Part shown: positions 49,733-61,400 of the stretch, in pieces | Numbering within the stretch: the stretch's first letter is position 1 | Layout of the letters: each line of letters begins with the position of its first letter | Assembly (NCBI GenBank): GCA_029961685.1 | Contig: JARWKL010000008.1 | Span: 30,009,619-30,073,618, forward strand | Direction of reading: 5' to 3' | Length of the DNA stretch: 64,000 nt | Origin: Aristolochia californica | Lineage: Eukaryota; Streptophyta; Magnoliopsida; Piperales; Aristolochiaceae | Notes under the pieces: generated by a model | Seen by the model: the letters and a program-made list of their open reading frames with translations, nothing else | Databases searched by the model: none | Told to the model about the DNA's origin: nothing | Made by a program: the position numbers and the translations under genes

Positions 49733-52423
49733 TAGTCAAACAAGCCATTATTTTGCCCATTTACAAAAAGCTGACCTAACGATCATAGATGATTGTAAAG
49801 TGATTTATCATGCGTAGTGGGCTACATTATTGTATGGAATGATTTATGGATTGGGAGTCAAAACTCAGTTAAAAATCCCCCACCTCCCCCTTTTCCCGGC
49901 GATTGCTGAACCTGATATATAAATACTTAAAATAGTTCACAATCGCTAAAAATTATAGACTCATTTTGGAATTATTTCTCTCTACATTTGCGCGTTGTGA
50001 ATTTAAATTTTAGATGCATACTTTTTACTTTAATCAAAACTTGAGTTTTGCACTTTCCTTTCATCTCACAAACAAAAAAAAGAGATAAAAGGCAAGTACT
50101 TCACAAAAAAATTAAAATTTTAGAGTTTATGTATCGAAAGAATTTAAAACAATAAAAAAAATTTAAGTAAAGTAAATTTATTCACTCACCAAAAATGAAC
50201 ACAAAAGTTATGTTATCCAAGTTTAGGAAATTCTTCTAGTTCAACCCTAATAGCCCGGAATTTTACAAGAAAGAGATTTTTCTACACATGTTTTAAAAAA
50301 ATGGATATGCAAGCTTGAAACATGTTAAAGATGCAAATGACCTATGGATCCAAACCTACTAAATAGAATAACATTAAATTCACAAGTGAACGTGCGATGG
50401 GATTTTTACTCGAGTCAAACCAGCCATTATTTTGCCCGTTTACCAAAAGCTGACCTAACTCTCATAGATGAGTGTAAAGTGATTTATCATGCGTAACGGG
50501 CTATATTTTTTTAAGGAATGACTTATCGATTGGGAGTCAACACTCAGTTAAAATTTCCTCGCCTCCCACTTTTCTTGACGATTGCAGAATATGATATATA
50601 AAAACAAAAAAGAGTTTACAATCACTAAAAATTACAAACACTTTTTGGAATTATCTTTCTCTACATTTGTGCATTGTGCATTTCTATTTTAGATGTATAC
50701 TTTTTTCTTAAATCAAAACTTGATTTTTTACTTTACTTTACCTCGTAAACAAAAACAGAGATAAAAGGCAAATAGATCACAACAAAATGAAAATTTTAGA
50801 GTTTATGCATGGAAAGAATTTAAAGCAAAAGTGAATGTAAGTTAAGAAAATTTATATACACACAACAAATGAACACAAAAGTTTTGTTATCCATGTTTGG
50901 GAAAATTCCACTAGTTCATTCTAATAGCTTGGAATTTTATAAGAAAGAGATTTTTCTACACATTTTTTAAAAAAGGAATATGCATGCTAGAAACATGTTA
51001 AAGATGCAAATGACCTGTGGATCCAAACCTTTTAAAGAGAATAACATTAAATTCTCAAGTAAACGTGCGGTGGGATATTTACCCACGTCAAATAAGCTAA
51101 TATTTTGCCCTTTTACAAAAAGCTGACCTAAAGATCATAGAAGATTCTAAAATGATTTATCAAGTGTAACGGGCTATATTTTTTTAAGTAATGACTTATG
51201 GATTAGGAGTCAAAACTCAGTTCAAAATCCCCTCCTCCCCCTTTTCCCGATGATTGCATAACCTGATATATAAATACTAAAAAGAGTTTATAATTTCTTA
51301 AAATAAAAGACACATTATGGGATTATTTCTCTCTACATTTGTGCATTGTGAATATCCATAGATGTATACTTTTTTCTTTAATCAAAACTTGAGTTTGCAC
51401 TTTCCCTTCATCTCGCAAACAAATAAAATAGATAAAAGGCAAATAGATCACAACAACAACAAAAATTTTAGAGTTTATGTATGGAAAGAATTTAAAGCAA
51501 AAAACAAATTTATGTAAATAAAATTTATTCACTCACTACAAATGAACACAAAAATTATGTTATCCAAGTTTGGGAAATTTCACTAGTTCAATCCTAATAG
51601 CTAGGAATTTTATAAGAAAAAGATTTTTCTACACATGTTTTCAAAAATGGATACGCACACTTGAAACATGTTAAAGATTCAAATGACCTATGGATCCAAT
51701 TCTTTCAAAGAGAATGACATGAAATTCTCAAGTGAATGTGCGGTGGGATATTTACCCGAGTCAAACATGCCATTAATTTGCCCATTTACTAAAAGCTGAC
51801 CTAATGATCATAGATAATTGTAAAGTGATTTATCATGTGTAACGGGCTATATTTTTGTAAGTAATGACTTATGGATTGGGAGTCAACACTCAGTTAAGAA
51901 TCCCTTGCCTCCCCCTCTTCCCGACTATTGAATAACTTGATATATAAAAACAAAAAAGTGTTTACAATCAAAAAAATTTATGAACACTTTTTGGAATTAT
52001 CTCTCTCTACATTTGTGCATTGTGAACTTCCATTTTAGATATATACTTTTTTCTTAAATCAAAATTTGAGTTTTCACTTTCCCTTCATCTCGCTAACAAA
52101 AAAAAAAGATATAAGGCAAATCGATTTCAAAAAAATTAAAATTTTAGAGTTTAAGAATGGAAGAGTTTAAACCAATAAACAAAAATAAAATTTATTCACA
52201 CACCACAAATGAACACAAAAGTTTGCTATCCTAGTTTGGGAAATTCCACTAGTTCAACCATAATAGCTCTGAATTTTATAAGAAAGAGATTTTTCTACAT
52301 ATGTTTTAAAAAATGGACATGCATTCTTGAATCATGTTAAAGATGCAAATGGCCTATGGTTCTAAACGTTTTAGAGAGAATAACATTAAATTCTTAAGTG
52401 AACGTGTGGTGGGATATTTACCC
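49733..52423 (+). repeat. Monomers including a third partial trimer-like copy (about 50.4-52.4 kb)
   Basis: Anchors at 49733, 50412, 51085 and 51768. The unit at 51085 has ACCCACGTCAAATAAGCTAAT, matching the altered anchor of 45860 and 47880. It is preceded by TAGTTCATTCTAATAG (near 50911) as in those units. The next unit has CCAATTCTTTCAAAG and GACATGAAATTC near 51696, as at 46458 and 48482. So the pair of monomers 2 and 3 of the 45-48 kb trimer occurs a third time here, without a typical first monomer. Confidence 0.75.
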
Positions 52424-52737
52424 GAGTCAAACAAGCCATTATTTTGCCCATTTACAAAAAGCTAACCTAACGATCATAGATGATTGTAACAGGCTACATT
52501 TTGTATGGAATGACTTATGGATTGGGAGTCAACAGTCAGATAAAAATCAGCCGTCTCCCCCTTTTCTCGACAATTGTAGAACATGATATATAAAAACTAA
52601 AATGAGTTTACAGTCCCTAAAAATTAAAGACACTTTTGGAATTATGTCTCTCTCTATTTGTGCATTGTGAATTTCAATTTATATGTATACTTTATTCTTA
52701 CATCAAAACTTGAGTTTTCACTTTTCCTAGATCTCGC

Positions 52738-52757
52738 AAAAAAAAAAAAAAAAAAAA
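52738..52757. repeat. Poly-A run of 20
   Basis: An A homopolymer of 20 lies at the variable A tract that follows CTCGTAAAC/CTCGCAAAC in each monomer. Elsewhere the tract is usually 6-9 A, with longer forms near 5514, 16606, 44846 and 54084. It is a microsatellite-like position common to all monomers. Confidence 0.93.
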
Positions 52758-52957
52758 GACAATAGGCAAATAGATCACTACAAAATGAAAATTTTAGAGT
52801 TTATGTACGGAAGAATTTAAAGCAATAAACTAATGTAAGTAAAGAAAATTTATTCACACACCACAAATTAACACAAAAGTTATGTTATCCAAGTTTGGGA
52901 AATTCCACTAGTTCAACCCTTATAGCTCCAAATTTTATAAGAAATATATTTTTCTAC

Positions 52958-52996
52958 ACATGTTTTAAAAAATGGATATGCATGCTTGAAACATGT
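52958..52996. other. Dyad element ACATGTTT-N23-AAACATGT (example of a per-monomer element)
   Basis: Two 8-bp arms that are exact reverse complements flank a 23-bp spacer (52966-52988). The spacer contains ATATGCATGC, itself including the palindrome ATGCAT. The arrangement recurs in many monomers with scattered changes in the arms. It could be a binding site for a dimeric protein or just a chance dyad. The 6-bp ACATGT core is also self-complementary, so the two arms act as a direct repeat, and one deletion (3253-3262) uses them. Confidence 0.6.
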
Positions 52997-55900
52997 TCAA
53001 GATGAAAATGACCTATGGATCCAAACCTTTTAAAGAGAATAACATGAAATTCTCAAGTGAACTTGTGGTGGGATATTTACCCGAGTCAAACAAACCATTA
53101 GTTTGCCCATTTACGAAAAGCTGACCTAACGATCATAGATGATTGTAAAGTGATTTATCATGTGTAACGGGCTATATTTTTGTAAGTAATGACTTATGGA
53201 TTGGGAGTCAACACTCAGTTAAAAATCTCCCACCTCCCCCTTTTCCAAGACAATTACAAAACCTGATATATAAAAACAAAAAAGAGTTTACAATCCAAAA
53301 AATTTATGAATACATTTTGGAATTATCTCTCTCTACATTTGTGCATTGTGAATTTCCCTTTTAGATGTATATTTTTTTCTTAAACCAAAACTTGAGTTCA
53401 CTTTCCCTTCATCTCGCAAACAAAAAAAAATATACAAGGCAAATAGATCTCAACAAAATGAAAATTTTAGAGTTTAAGTATGGAAGAGTTTAAAGCAATA
53501 AACAAATGTAAGTAAAGAAAATTTATTCACACACCACAAATGAACACAAAAATTATGTTATCCAAGTTTTGGAAATTCCATTTATTCAACCATAATTGCT
53601 CGGAATTTTATAAGAAAGATATTTTTCTACACATGGTTTAAAAAATGGATATGCATGCTTGAAACATATTAAAGATGCAAATGACCTATGGATCGAAACC
53701 TTTTAAAGAGAATAACATTAAATTCTCAAGTCAACGCGCGGTGGGCTATTTACCCGAGTCAAACAAGCCATTGTTTTGCCCATTTACAAAAAGCAGACCT
53801 AACAATCATAGATGATTGTAAAGTGATTTATCATGCGTAACGGGCTATATTTTTTTAAGGAATGACATATGCATTGGGAATCAACACTTAGTTAAAATTC
53901 CCTGACCTCCCCCTTTTCCCGATGATTTCAGAATATGATATATAAAAACTAAAAAGAGTTTATAATCCCTAAAAATTACTGACACTTTTTGGAATTATAT
54001 CTCTTCTCATTTGTGCATTGTGCATTTCCATTTTAGATATTTATTTTTTTCTTAAACCAAAACTTGAGTTTTCACTTTTCCTTCATCTCGCAAAAAAAAA
54101 AAAAAAAGATAAAAGGCAAATAGATCACAACAAGATGAAAATTTTAGAGTTTTTGTATAGAAAAAATTTAAAGCAATAAACAAATGTTAGCAAAGAAAAT
54201 TTATTCGCACACCACAAATGAACAAAAAAATTTTGTTATCCAAGTTTGGGTAATTCTACAAGTTCAATAATAATAGCTCAGATTTTTATAAGAGAGATTT
54301 TTCTTCATATGTTTTAAACAATGGATATGCATGCCTGAAACATGATAAAGATGCAAATGACCTATGGATCCAAACCTTTTAAAGAGAATAACATTAAATT
54401 CTCAAGTGAACGTGTGGTGGGATATTTACCTGAGTCAAACAAGCCATTATTTTGCCCATTCACAAAAAGTTGACGTAACGATCATAGATGATTGTAAAGT
54501 AATTTATCATGCGTAACGGGCCATATTTTTGTTAGGAATGACTTATGGATTGGGAGTCAACACTCAGTTAAAAATGCCCCGCCACCCCATTTTCCCAACA
54601 ATAGCAGAACCTGATATATAAAAACTAAAAAGAGTTTGCAATCCCTAAAAATTACAGGCACTTTTTGGAATTATCTCCCTCTACATTTGTGCATTCTACA
54701 TTTCCATTTTAGATCTATACTTTTTTCTTAAATCAAAACTTGAGTTTTCACTTTCCCTTCATCACGTAAACAAAAAAAAGAGATAAAAGGCAATTAGATC
54801 ACATCAAAATGAAAGTTTTAGAGTTCATGTATGGAGAGAATTTAAAGAAATCAAAAAATGTAAGAAAATAAGATTTATTCACAAACCACAAATTAACACA
54901 AAAGTCTTGTTATCGAAGTTTGGGTAATTCCACTAGTTCAACCCTAATAACTCGGAATTATATAAGAAATAGATTTTTCTACACATGTTTTAAAAAATAG
55001 ATATGCACACTTGAAACATGTTAAAGATGCAAATGACCTATGGATCCAAACCTTTTAAAGAGAATAACATTAAATTCTCTAGTGACTGTGCGGTGGGATA
55101 TTTTCCCGAGTCAAACAAGCCATTATTTTCCCATTTACAAAAAGCTGACCTAACAATCAGCGTAACGGGTTATATTTTTGTAAGGAATGACTTATGGATT
55201 GGGAGTCAACACTGAGTTAAAAATCCCCCGCCTCCCCCTTTTCCTGACGACTGTAGAACCTGATATATAAAACCTGAAAAACGTTTAAAATCGCTAAATA
55301 ATACGGACACTTTTTGGAATTATCTCTCTCTACACTTGTTCATTTTGCATTTACATTTTAGATTTATTCTTTTTTCTTAAATCAAAACTTGAGTTTTCAC
55401 TTTCGCTTCATCTCGGAAACAAAAAAAAAGAGATAAAAGGCAAAAAAGATCATAACAAACAGAAAATTTTAGAGTTTATGTGTGGAAAGAATTTAAAGCA
55501 ATAAACAAATCTAAGTAAAGAAAATTTATGCAAACACCACAAATGAACATAAAAGTTTTGCTATCCAAGTTTGGGAAATTTCACTACCCTAATTGCTCGG
55601 AATATTATAAGAAAGAGATTTTTCTACACATGTTTAAAAACTGGATATGCATGCTTGAAACATGTTAAAGATGCAAATGACCTATGGATCCAAACCTTTT
55701 ATAGAGAATAACATTAAAATCTCAAGTGAACGTACGGTGGGATATTTACTCGAGTCAAACAAGCAATTAGTTGGTCTATTTACAAAAAGCTCACCTAACG
55801 ATTATAGATGATTGTAAAGTGATTTATCATGAGTAACGGGCTATATTTTTGTAAGGAATGATTTATGGATTTGGAGTCAAAACTCCGTTCAAAATCCCCG

Positions 55901-57920
55901 CCTCCCCCATTTCCCGACGATTGTAGAACCTGATATATATTAATACTTAAAAGTTTTGACAATCCCTAAAAATTACAGTCACTTTTTGGAATTATCTCTC
56001 TCTACATTTTTGCATTCTACATTTCCATTTTAGATGTATAATAGTTTCTTAAATCAAAACTTGAGTTTTCACTTTCCCATCATCTCGTAAACATAAAATA
56101 GAGATAAAAGCCAATTAGATCACATCAAAATGGAAATATTAGAGTTTATGTATGGAAAGAATTCAAAGCAATAAGCAAATGTAAGTAATTAAAATTTATT
56201 CACACACCATAAATAAACACAAAACTTTACCGATCCAAGTTTGGGAAATTCCACTAGTTCAACCCTAATAGCTCGGAATTTCGAAAGAAAGAAATTTTTC
56301 TACACATGTTTTAAAAAATGGATATGCATGGTTGAAACATGTTAAAGATGTGAATGACCTGTGGATCCAAACCTTTTAAAGAGAATAACATTAAATTCTC
56401 AAGTGAACGTGTGGTGGGATATTTACGCGAGTCAAACAAGTCATTATTATGCCCATTTACAAAAAGCTGACTTAACAATTATAGATGATTTTAATGTGAT
56501 TAATCATGCGTAATGGGCTATATTTTTGTAAGAAATGACTTATAGATTGGGAGTAAACACTCAGTTAAAAATCCCGCACCTCCCCCTTTTCCCAAAGATT
56601 ACAGAACCTAATATATTAAGACTAAAAAGAGTTTACAATCCCTAAAAATTACAAACACTTTTTGGTATTATCTCTCTCAACATTTGTGCATTGTGCATTT
56701 CCATTTTACATGTATACTTTTTTCTTAAATCAAAACTTAAGTTTTCACTTTCCCTTCATTGCGTAAACAAAAAAAAGAGATAAAAGGCAAATTGATCACA
56801 ACAGACTAAAAGTTTTAGAGTTTATCTTTGGAAAGAATTTAAAGCAAGCAACAAATGTAAGTACAAAAAATTTATTCTCACGCCACAAATGAACACCAAA
56901 AATTTGTTATCCAAGTTTGAGAAATTCCACTAGTTCTACACTAATAGCTCGGAATTTTTTAAGAAAGAGGTTTTTCTAAAAATGTTTTAAAAAATGGATA
57001 TGCAAGCTTGAAACATGTTAATGATTCAAATGATCTATGGATCCAAATCTTTCAAAGAGAATAACATTAAATTCTCAAGTGAACATACGGTGGGATATTT
57101 TCCAGAGTAAAACAAGCCATTATTTTGCCCATTTACAAAAAGCTGACCTAACGATTATAGGTGATTGAATAGTGATTTATCATGCACAACGGGCTATTTT
57201 TTTTAAGAATGACTTATGGATTGGGAGTCAACACTCAGTTAAAAATCCCCTGACTCCCTCTTTTCCCTACGATTGCAGAACTTGATATATAAAAACTTAA
57301 AAGAGTTTACGGTCCCTAAAAATTACAGACACTTTTTGGAATTATCTCTCTCTACATTTTTGCATTGTGCATTTCCATTTTTTATGTATACTTTTTTCTT
57401 AAATGAAAACTTGAGTTTTAACTTTCCCTTCATCTCGTAAACAAAAGAAAGAGATAAAAGGCAAAAAGATCACAACAAACTGAAAGTTTTAGAGTTTATG
57501 TATGGAAAGAATTTAAATCAATAAACAAATGTAAGTAAAGAAAATTTATTCACACACCACAAATGAACACAAAAGTTTCGTTATCCAAGTTTGGGAAATT
57601 CCACTTGTTCAACCCTAATAGCTTGGAATTTTATAAGAAAGAGATTTTTCTACACATGTTTTAAAAAATGGATATGCATGCTTGAAACATTTTAAAGATG
57701 CAAATGACCTATGCATCCAAACCTTTTAAAGAGAATAACATTAAATTCTCAAGTGAACGTACAGGGGGATATTTACCCGAGTCAAACAAGCCATTATTTT
57801 GCCCATTTACAAAGAGCTGACCTAACGATCATAGATTATTGTATAGTGATTTATCATGTGTAATGGGATATATTTTTGTACGGAATGACTTATGGATTGG
57901 GAGTTAACACTCAGTTAAAA

Positions 57921-57945
57921 ATCCCCCGCCTCCCCCTTTTCCTGA
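57921..57945 (-). other. C-rich tract, G-quadruplex-capable on minus strand (example of a per-monomer element)
   Basis: Almost every monomer carries CCCCCGCCTCCCCCTTTTCC or a close form about 145 bp after the anchor. On the minus strand this reads as a GG(G) run, A4, G5, A, GG, C, G5. That gives several closely spaced G runs in an otherwise A/T-rich unit and a possible G-quadruplex or, on the plus strand, an i-motif. The tract is the site of the two poly-C expansions. Folding is inferred from sequence only. The tract is missing in units 26387 and 42562 (partly), and in the fused units. Confidence 0.6.
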
Positions 57946-57959
57946 CGATTGCAGAACCT

Positions 57960-57980
57960 GATATATAAAAACTAAAAAGA
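57960..57980 (+). promoter_or_regulatory. TATA-like element (example of a per-monomer element)
   Basis: GATATATAAAAACTAAAAAG is among the best conserved stretches of the monomer, present in most units. It lies about 20 bp after the C-rich tract and about 60 bp before a TCTCTCTC pyrimidine stretch. TATATAAA fits a eukaryotic TATA box. Some units are changed (GATAAATAAAAAC in several units of 16.9-29.6 kb; GATCCATTACTAAAAAG near 32275 and 36006). There is no evidence here of transcription, and an A/T-rich satellite can contain such a string by chance, so the call is tentative. Confidence 0.3.
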
Positions 57981-58454
57981 GTTTACAATCCCTAAAAATT
58001 ACTGACACTTTTTGGAATTATCTCTCACTACATTTGTGCATTGTGCATTTCAATTTTAAACGTATACTCTGTTCTTAACTAAAAACTTGAGTTTTCACTT
58101 CCCTTTCATCTCGTAAACAAAAAAAAGAGATAAAAGGCAAATAGATCATAACAAAATGAAAATTTTAGAGTTTATGTATGGAAACAATTTAAAGCAATAA
58201 ACAAATGTAAGTAAGGAAAATTTATTCTCATCCCACAAATGAACACAAAAGTTTTGTTATCTAGGTTTTGGTAATTCCACTAGTTAAGCCCAAATAGCTT
58301 GGAATTTTATAAGAAAGACATTTATCTACATATGTTTTAAAAAATGGATATGCATGCTTGAAACGTGTTAAAGATGCAAATGACCTATGGATCCAAATCT
58401 TTTAAAGAGAATAACATTAAATTCTCAAGAGAACGTGTGGTAGGATATTTACCC

Positions 58455-61400
58455 GAGTCAAACAAGCCATTATTTTGCCCATTTACAAAAAGCTGACCTA
58501 ACGATCATACATGATTATAAAGTGATTTATCATGCATAACGGGCTATATTTTTGTATGGAATGGCTTATGGATTGGGAGTCAACACTCAGTTAAAAATCC
58601 CCTGCCTCCCCCTCTTCCCGACTATATATGTACCTGATATATAAAAACTAAAAAGAGCTTACAATCCCTAAAAATTACAAACACTTTTTGGAATTATCTC
58701 TCTCCCAATTTGTGCATTGTGCATTTCCATTTTAGATGTATACTTTTTTCTTAAATAAAAACTTGAGTTTTCACTTTCCCTTCATCTTGTAAAGAAAAAA
58801 AAGAGATAAAAGGCAAATAATACACAACAAAATGAAAATTTTAGAGTTTTTGTATGGAAAGAATTTAAAGTAATGAACAAAGGTAAGAAAATAAAATTTA
58901 TTCACACACCACAAATGAACACAAAAATTTTGCTATCCAAGTTTCGGTAATTCTACTAATTCAACCCAAATAGCTGGGAATTTTATAACGAAGAGATTTT
59001 TCTACACATGTTCTAAAAAATAGATATGCCTGCTTGAAACATGTTAAAGATACAAAGGACCTATGGATCCAAACCTTTTAAAGATAATAAAATTAAATTC
59101 TCAAGTGAACGTGCGGTGGGATATTTACCCGAGTCGAACAAGCCTTTATTTTACCCATTACCTAAAGCTGACCTAACAATAATAGATGATTGTAAAGTTA
59201 TTTATCATGCGTAACAGGCTATATTTTTGGAAGGAATGACTTATGGATTGGGAGTCAACACTCAGTTAAAAATCCCCCGCCACCCCCTTTTCCCAATGAT
59301 TGCAAAACCTGATATATAAAAACTAAAAAGCGCTTACAATCCCTAAAAATTACTGGCACTTTTTTTAATTATCTCTCTCTACATTTGTGCATTCTACAGT
59401 TCCATTTCAGATTGATACTTTTTTCTTAAATCAAAACTTGAGTTTTCACTTTCCCTTTATCTCGTAAACATAAAAAAGAGATATAAGGCAAATGGATCAC
59501 ATCAAAATGAAAGTTTTAGAGTTTATGAATGGAAAGAATTTGAAGCATTGAACAAATTTAATAAATTAAAATTTATTCACAAACCACAAATGAACACAAA
59601 AGTCTTGTTATCCTAGTTTGGATGATTCCCCTAGAGCAACCCTAATAGCTTGGAATTTTATAAAAAAGATTTTTTTCTAAACATGTTTTAAAAAATAGAT
59701 ATGCCTACTTGAAACATATTAAAGATGCAAATTACCTAAGGATCGAAAACTTTTAAAGAGAATAACATTAAATTCTCAAGTGAACGTGCGGTGGGATATT
59801 TTTCCGAGTCAAACAATCCATTATTTTGCCGATTTACAAAAATTTTACCTAATGATCAGTGTAACGGACTATATTTTTGTAAGGAATGACTTATGGATTA
59901 GGAGTCAACACTCAGTTAAAAATCCCCCTCCCCCTTTTCCCGACAATTACATAACATGATATATAAAAACTAAAAAGTGTGTACAATCCAATAAAAATTA
60001 CGGACAATTTTTGGAATTATCTCTCTCTATATTTGTGCATTGTGCATTTCCATTTTAGATGTATACTTTTTTCTTAAATAAAAACTTGCGTTTTCACTTT
60101 CCCTGCATCTTGTAAACAAAAAAAGAGATAAAAGGCAAGTAGCGCACAACAAAATGAAAAATTTAAAGTTTATGTATGGAAAGAATTTAAAGCAATAAAT
60201 AAATGTAAGAAAATAAAATTTATTCACACACCACAAATGAACACAAAAGTTTTGCTATGCAGGTTTCGGTAATTCCACTAGTTCCACCCTAATTGCTCGA
60301 AATTTTATAAGAAAGATATTTTTCTACACATGTTTTAAAAAATAGATATGCCTGCTAGAAACATGTTAAAGATACAAATGACCTATGGATCCAAAACTTT
60401 TAAAGAGAATAAAATTAAATTCCCAAGAGAACGTGCGGTGGGATAGTTACCCGAGTCAAACCTGCGATTATTTTACCCATTTACCTAAAGCTGACCTAAC
60501 GATCATAGATGATTGTAAAGTGATTTATTATGTGTAACAGGCTATATTTTTGGAAGGAATGACTTATGGATAGGGAGTCAACACTCAGTTAAAAATCCCC
60601 CGCCACCCCCTTTTCCCGACGATTGCAGAACCTGATATATAAAAACTAAAAAGTGTTTACAATCCCTAAAAATTACAGGCACTTTTTGGAATTATCTTTC
60701 TCTACATTTGTGCATTCTACATTTCCATTTTTGATTGATGGATTTTTCTTAACTCAAAACTTGAGTTTTCACTTTCCCTTCATCTCGTAAACATAAAAAA
60801 ACAGATAAAAGGCAAATACATCACAACAAAATGAAAGTTTTAGATTTTGATGTGTGGAAAGAATTTGAAGAAATGAACAAATGTAATAAAAGTAAATTTA
60901 TTCACAAACCATAAATTAACACAGATGTCTTGTTATCCAAGTTTGGGTAATTCCACTAATTCAACCCTAATAGCTCGGATTTTTATAAGAAAGAGAATTT
61001 TTTACACATGTTTTAAAAAGTAGATATGCACGCTTGAATCATGTTAAAGATGAAAATGACCTATGGATCCAAATCTTTTAAAGAGAATAACATTAAATTC
61101 TCAAGTGAACGTGCGGTGGGATATTTTCCCGATTCAAACAAGCCATTATTTTGCCCATTTACAAAAAGCTGACTTAACGATCAGTGTACCGGGCTATATT
61201 TTTGTAAGGATTCACTTTTGGATTGGGAGTCAACACTCAGTTTAAACTCCCCCGCCTCCCCCTTTTCCTGACGATTGCAAAACTTGATATATAAAAACTG
61301 AAAAGTGATTACAATCCCTAAAAACTACGGACACTTTTAAGAATTATCTCTCTCTAAATTTGTGCATTGTGAATTTCCACTTTAGATGTATACTTTTATT

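Larger units (their letters stand above)
52424..58454 (+). repeat. Monomer tract with small deletions and the first 26-bp-deletion variant
   Basis: Anchors at 52424, 53083, 53756, 54432, 55108, 55752, 56429, 57105 and 57779. The unit 52424 lacks about 18 bp (ATTGTAACAGGC near 52484). The unit 55108 carries the 26-bp deletion variant (AATCAGCGTAACGGG near 55155) that becomes regular after 58.4 kb. Its neighbour 55752 shares TTTTATAGAGAATAAC and AATTGCTCGG with units 61783 and 63065. No gene is visible. Confidence 0.85.
57779..58454 (+). repeat. Representative full-length monomer (676 bp)
   Basis: A typical intact unit, given to show the layout shared by the array. The anchor begins at 57779. 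A C-rich tract lies at 57923-57942. A TATA-like TATATAAA lies at 57962-57969, followed by the A-rich CTAAAAAG stretch. A pyrimidine stretch begins at 58020, and the doubled GTGCATT heptamer follows near 58036. The poly-A/AGAGATAAAAGG segment is near 58118-58138. GTAAGT starts at 58207. The conserved GGAATTTTATAAGAAAGA block is near 58301. A degenerate copy of the ATGT/ACAT dyad spans about 58330-58370, and the TGACCTATGGATCCAAA block is at 58381-58397. No open reading frame of useful length spans it in any frame. Neighbours on both sides are monomers of the same size. Confidence 0.93.
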
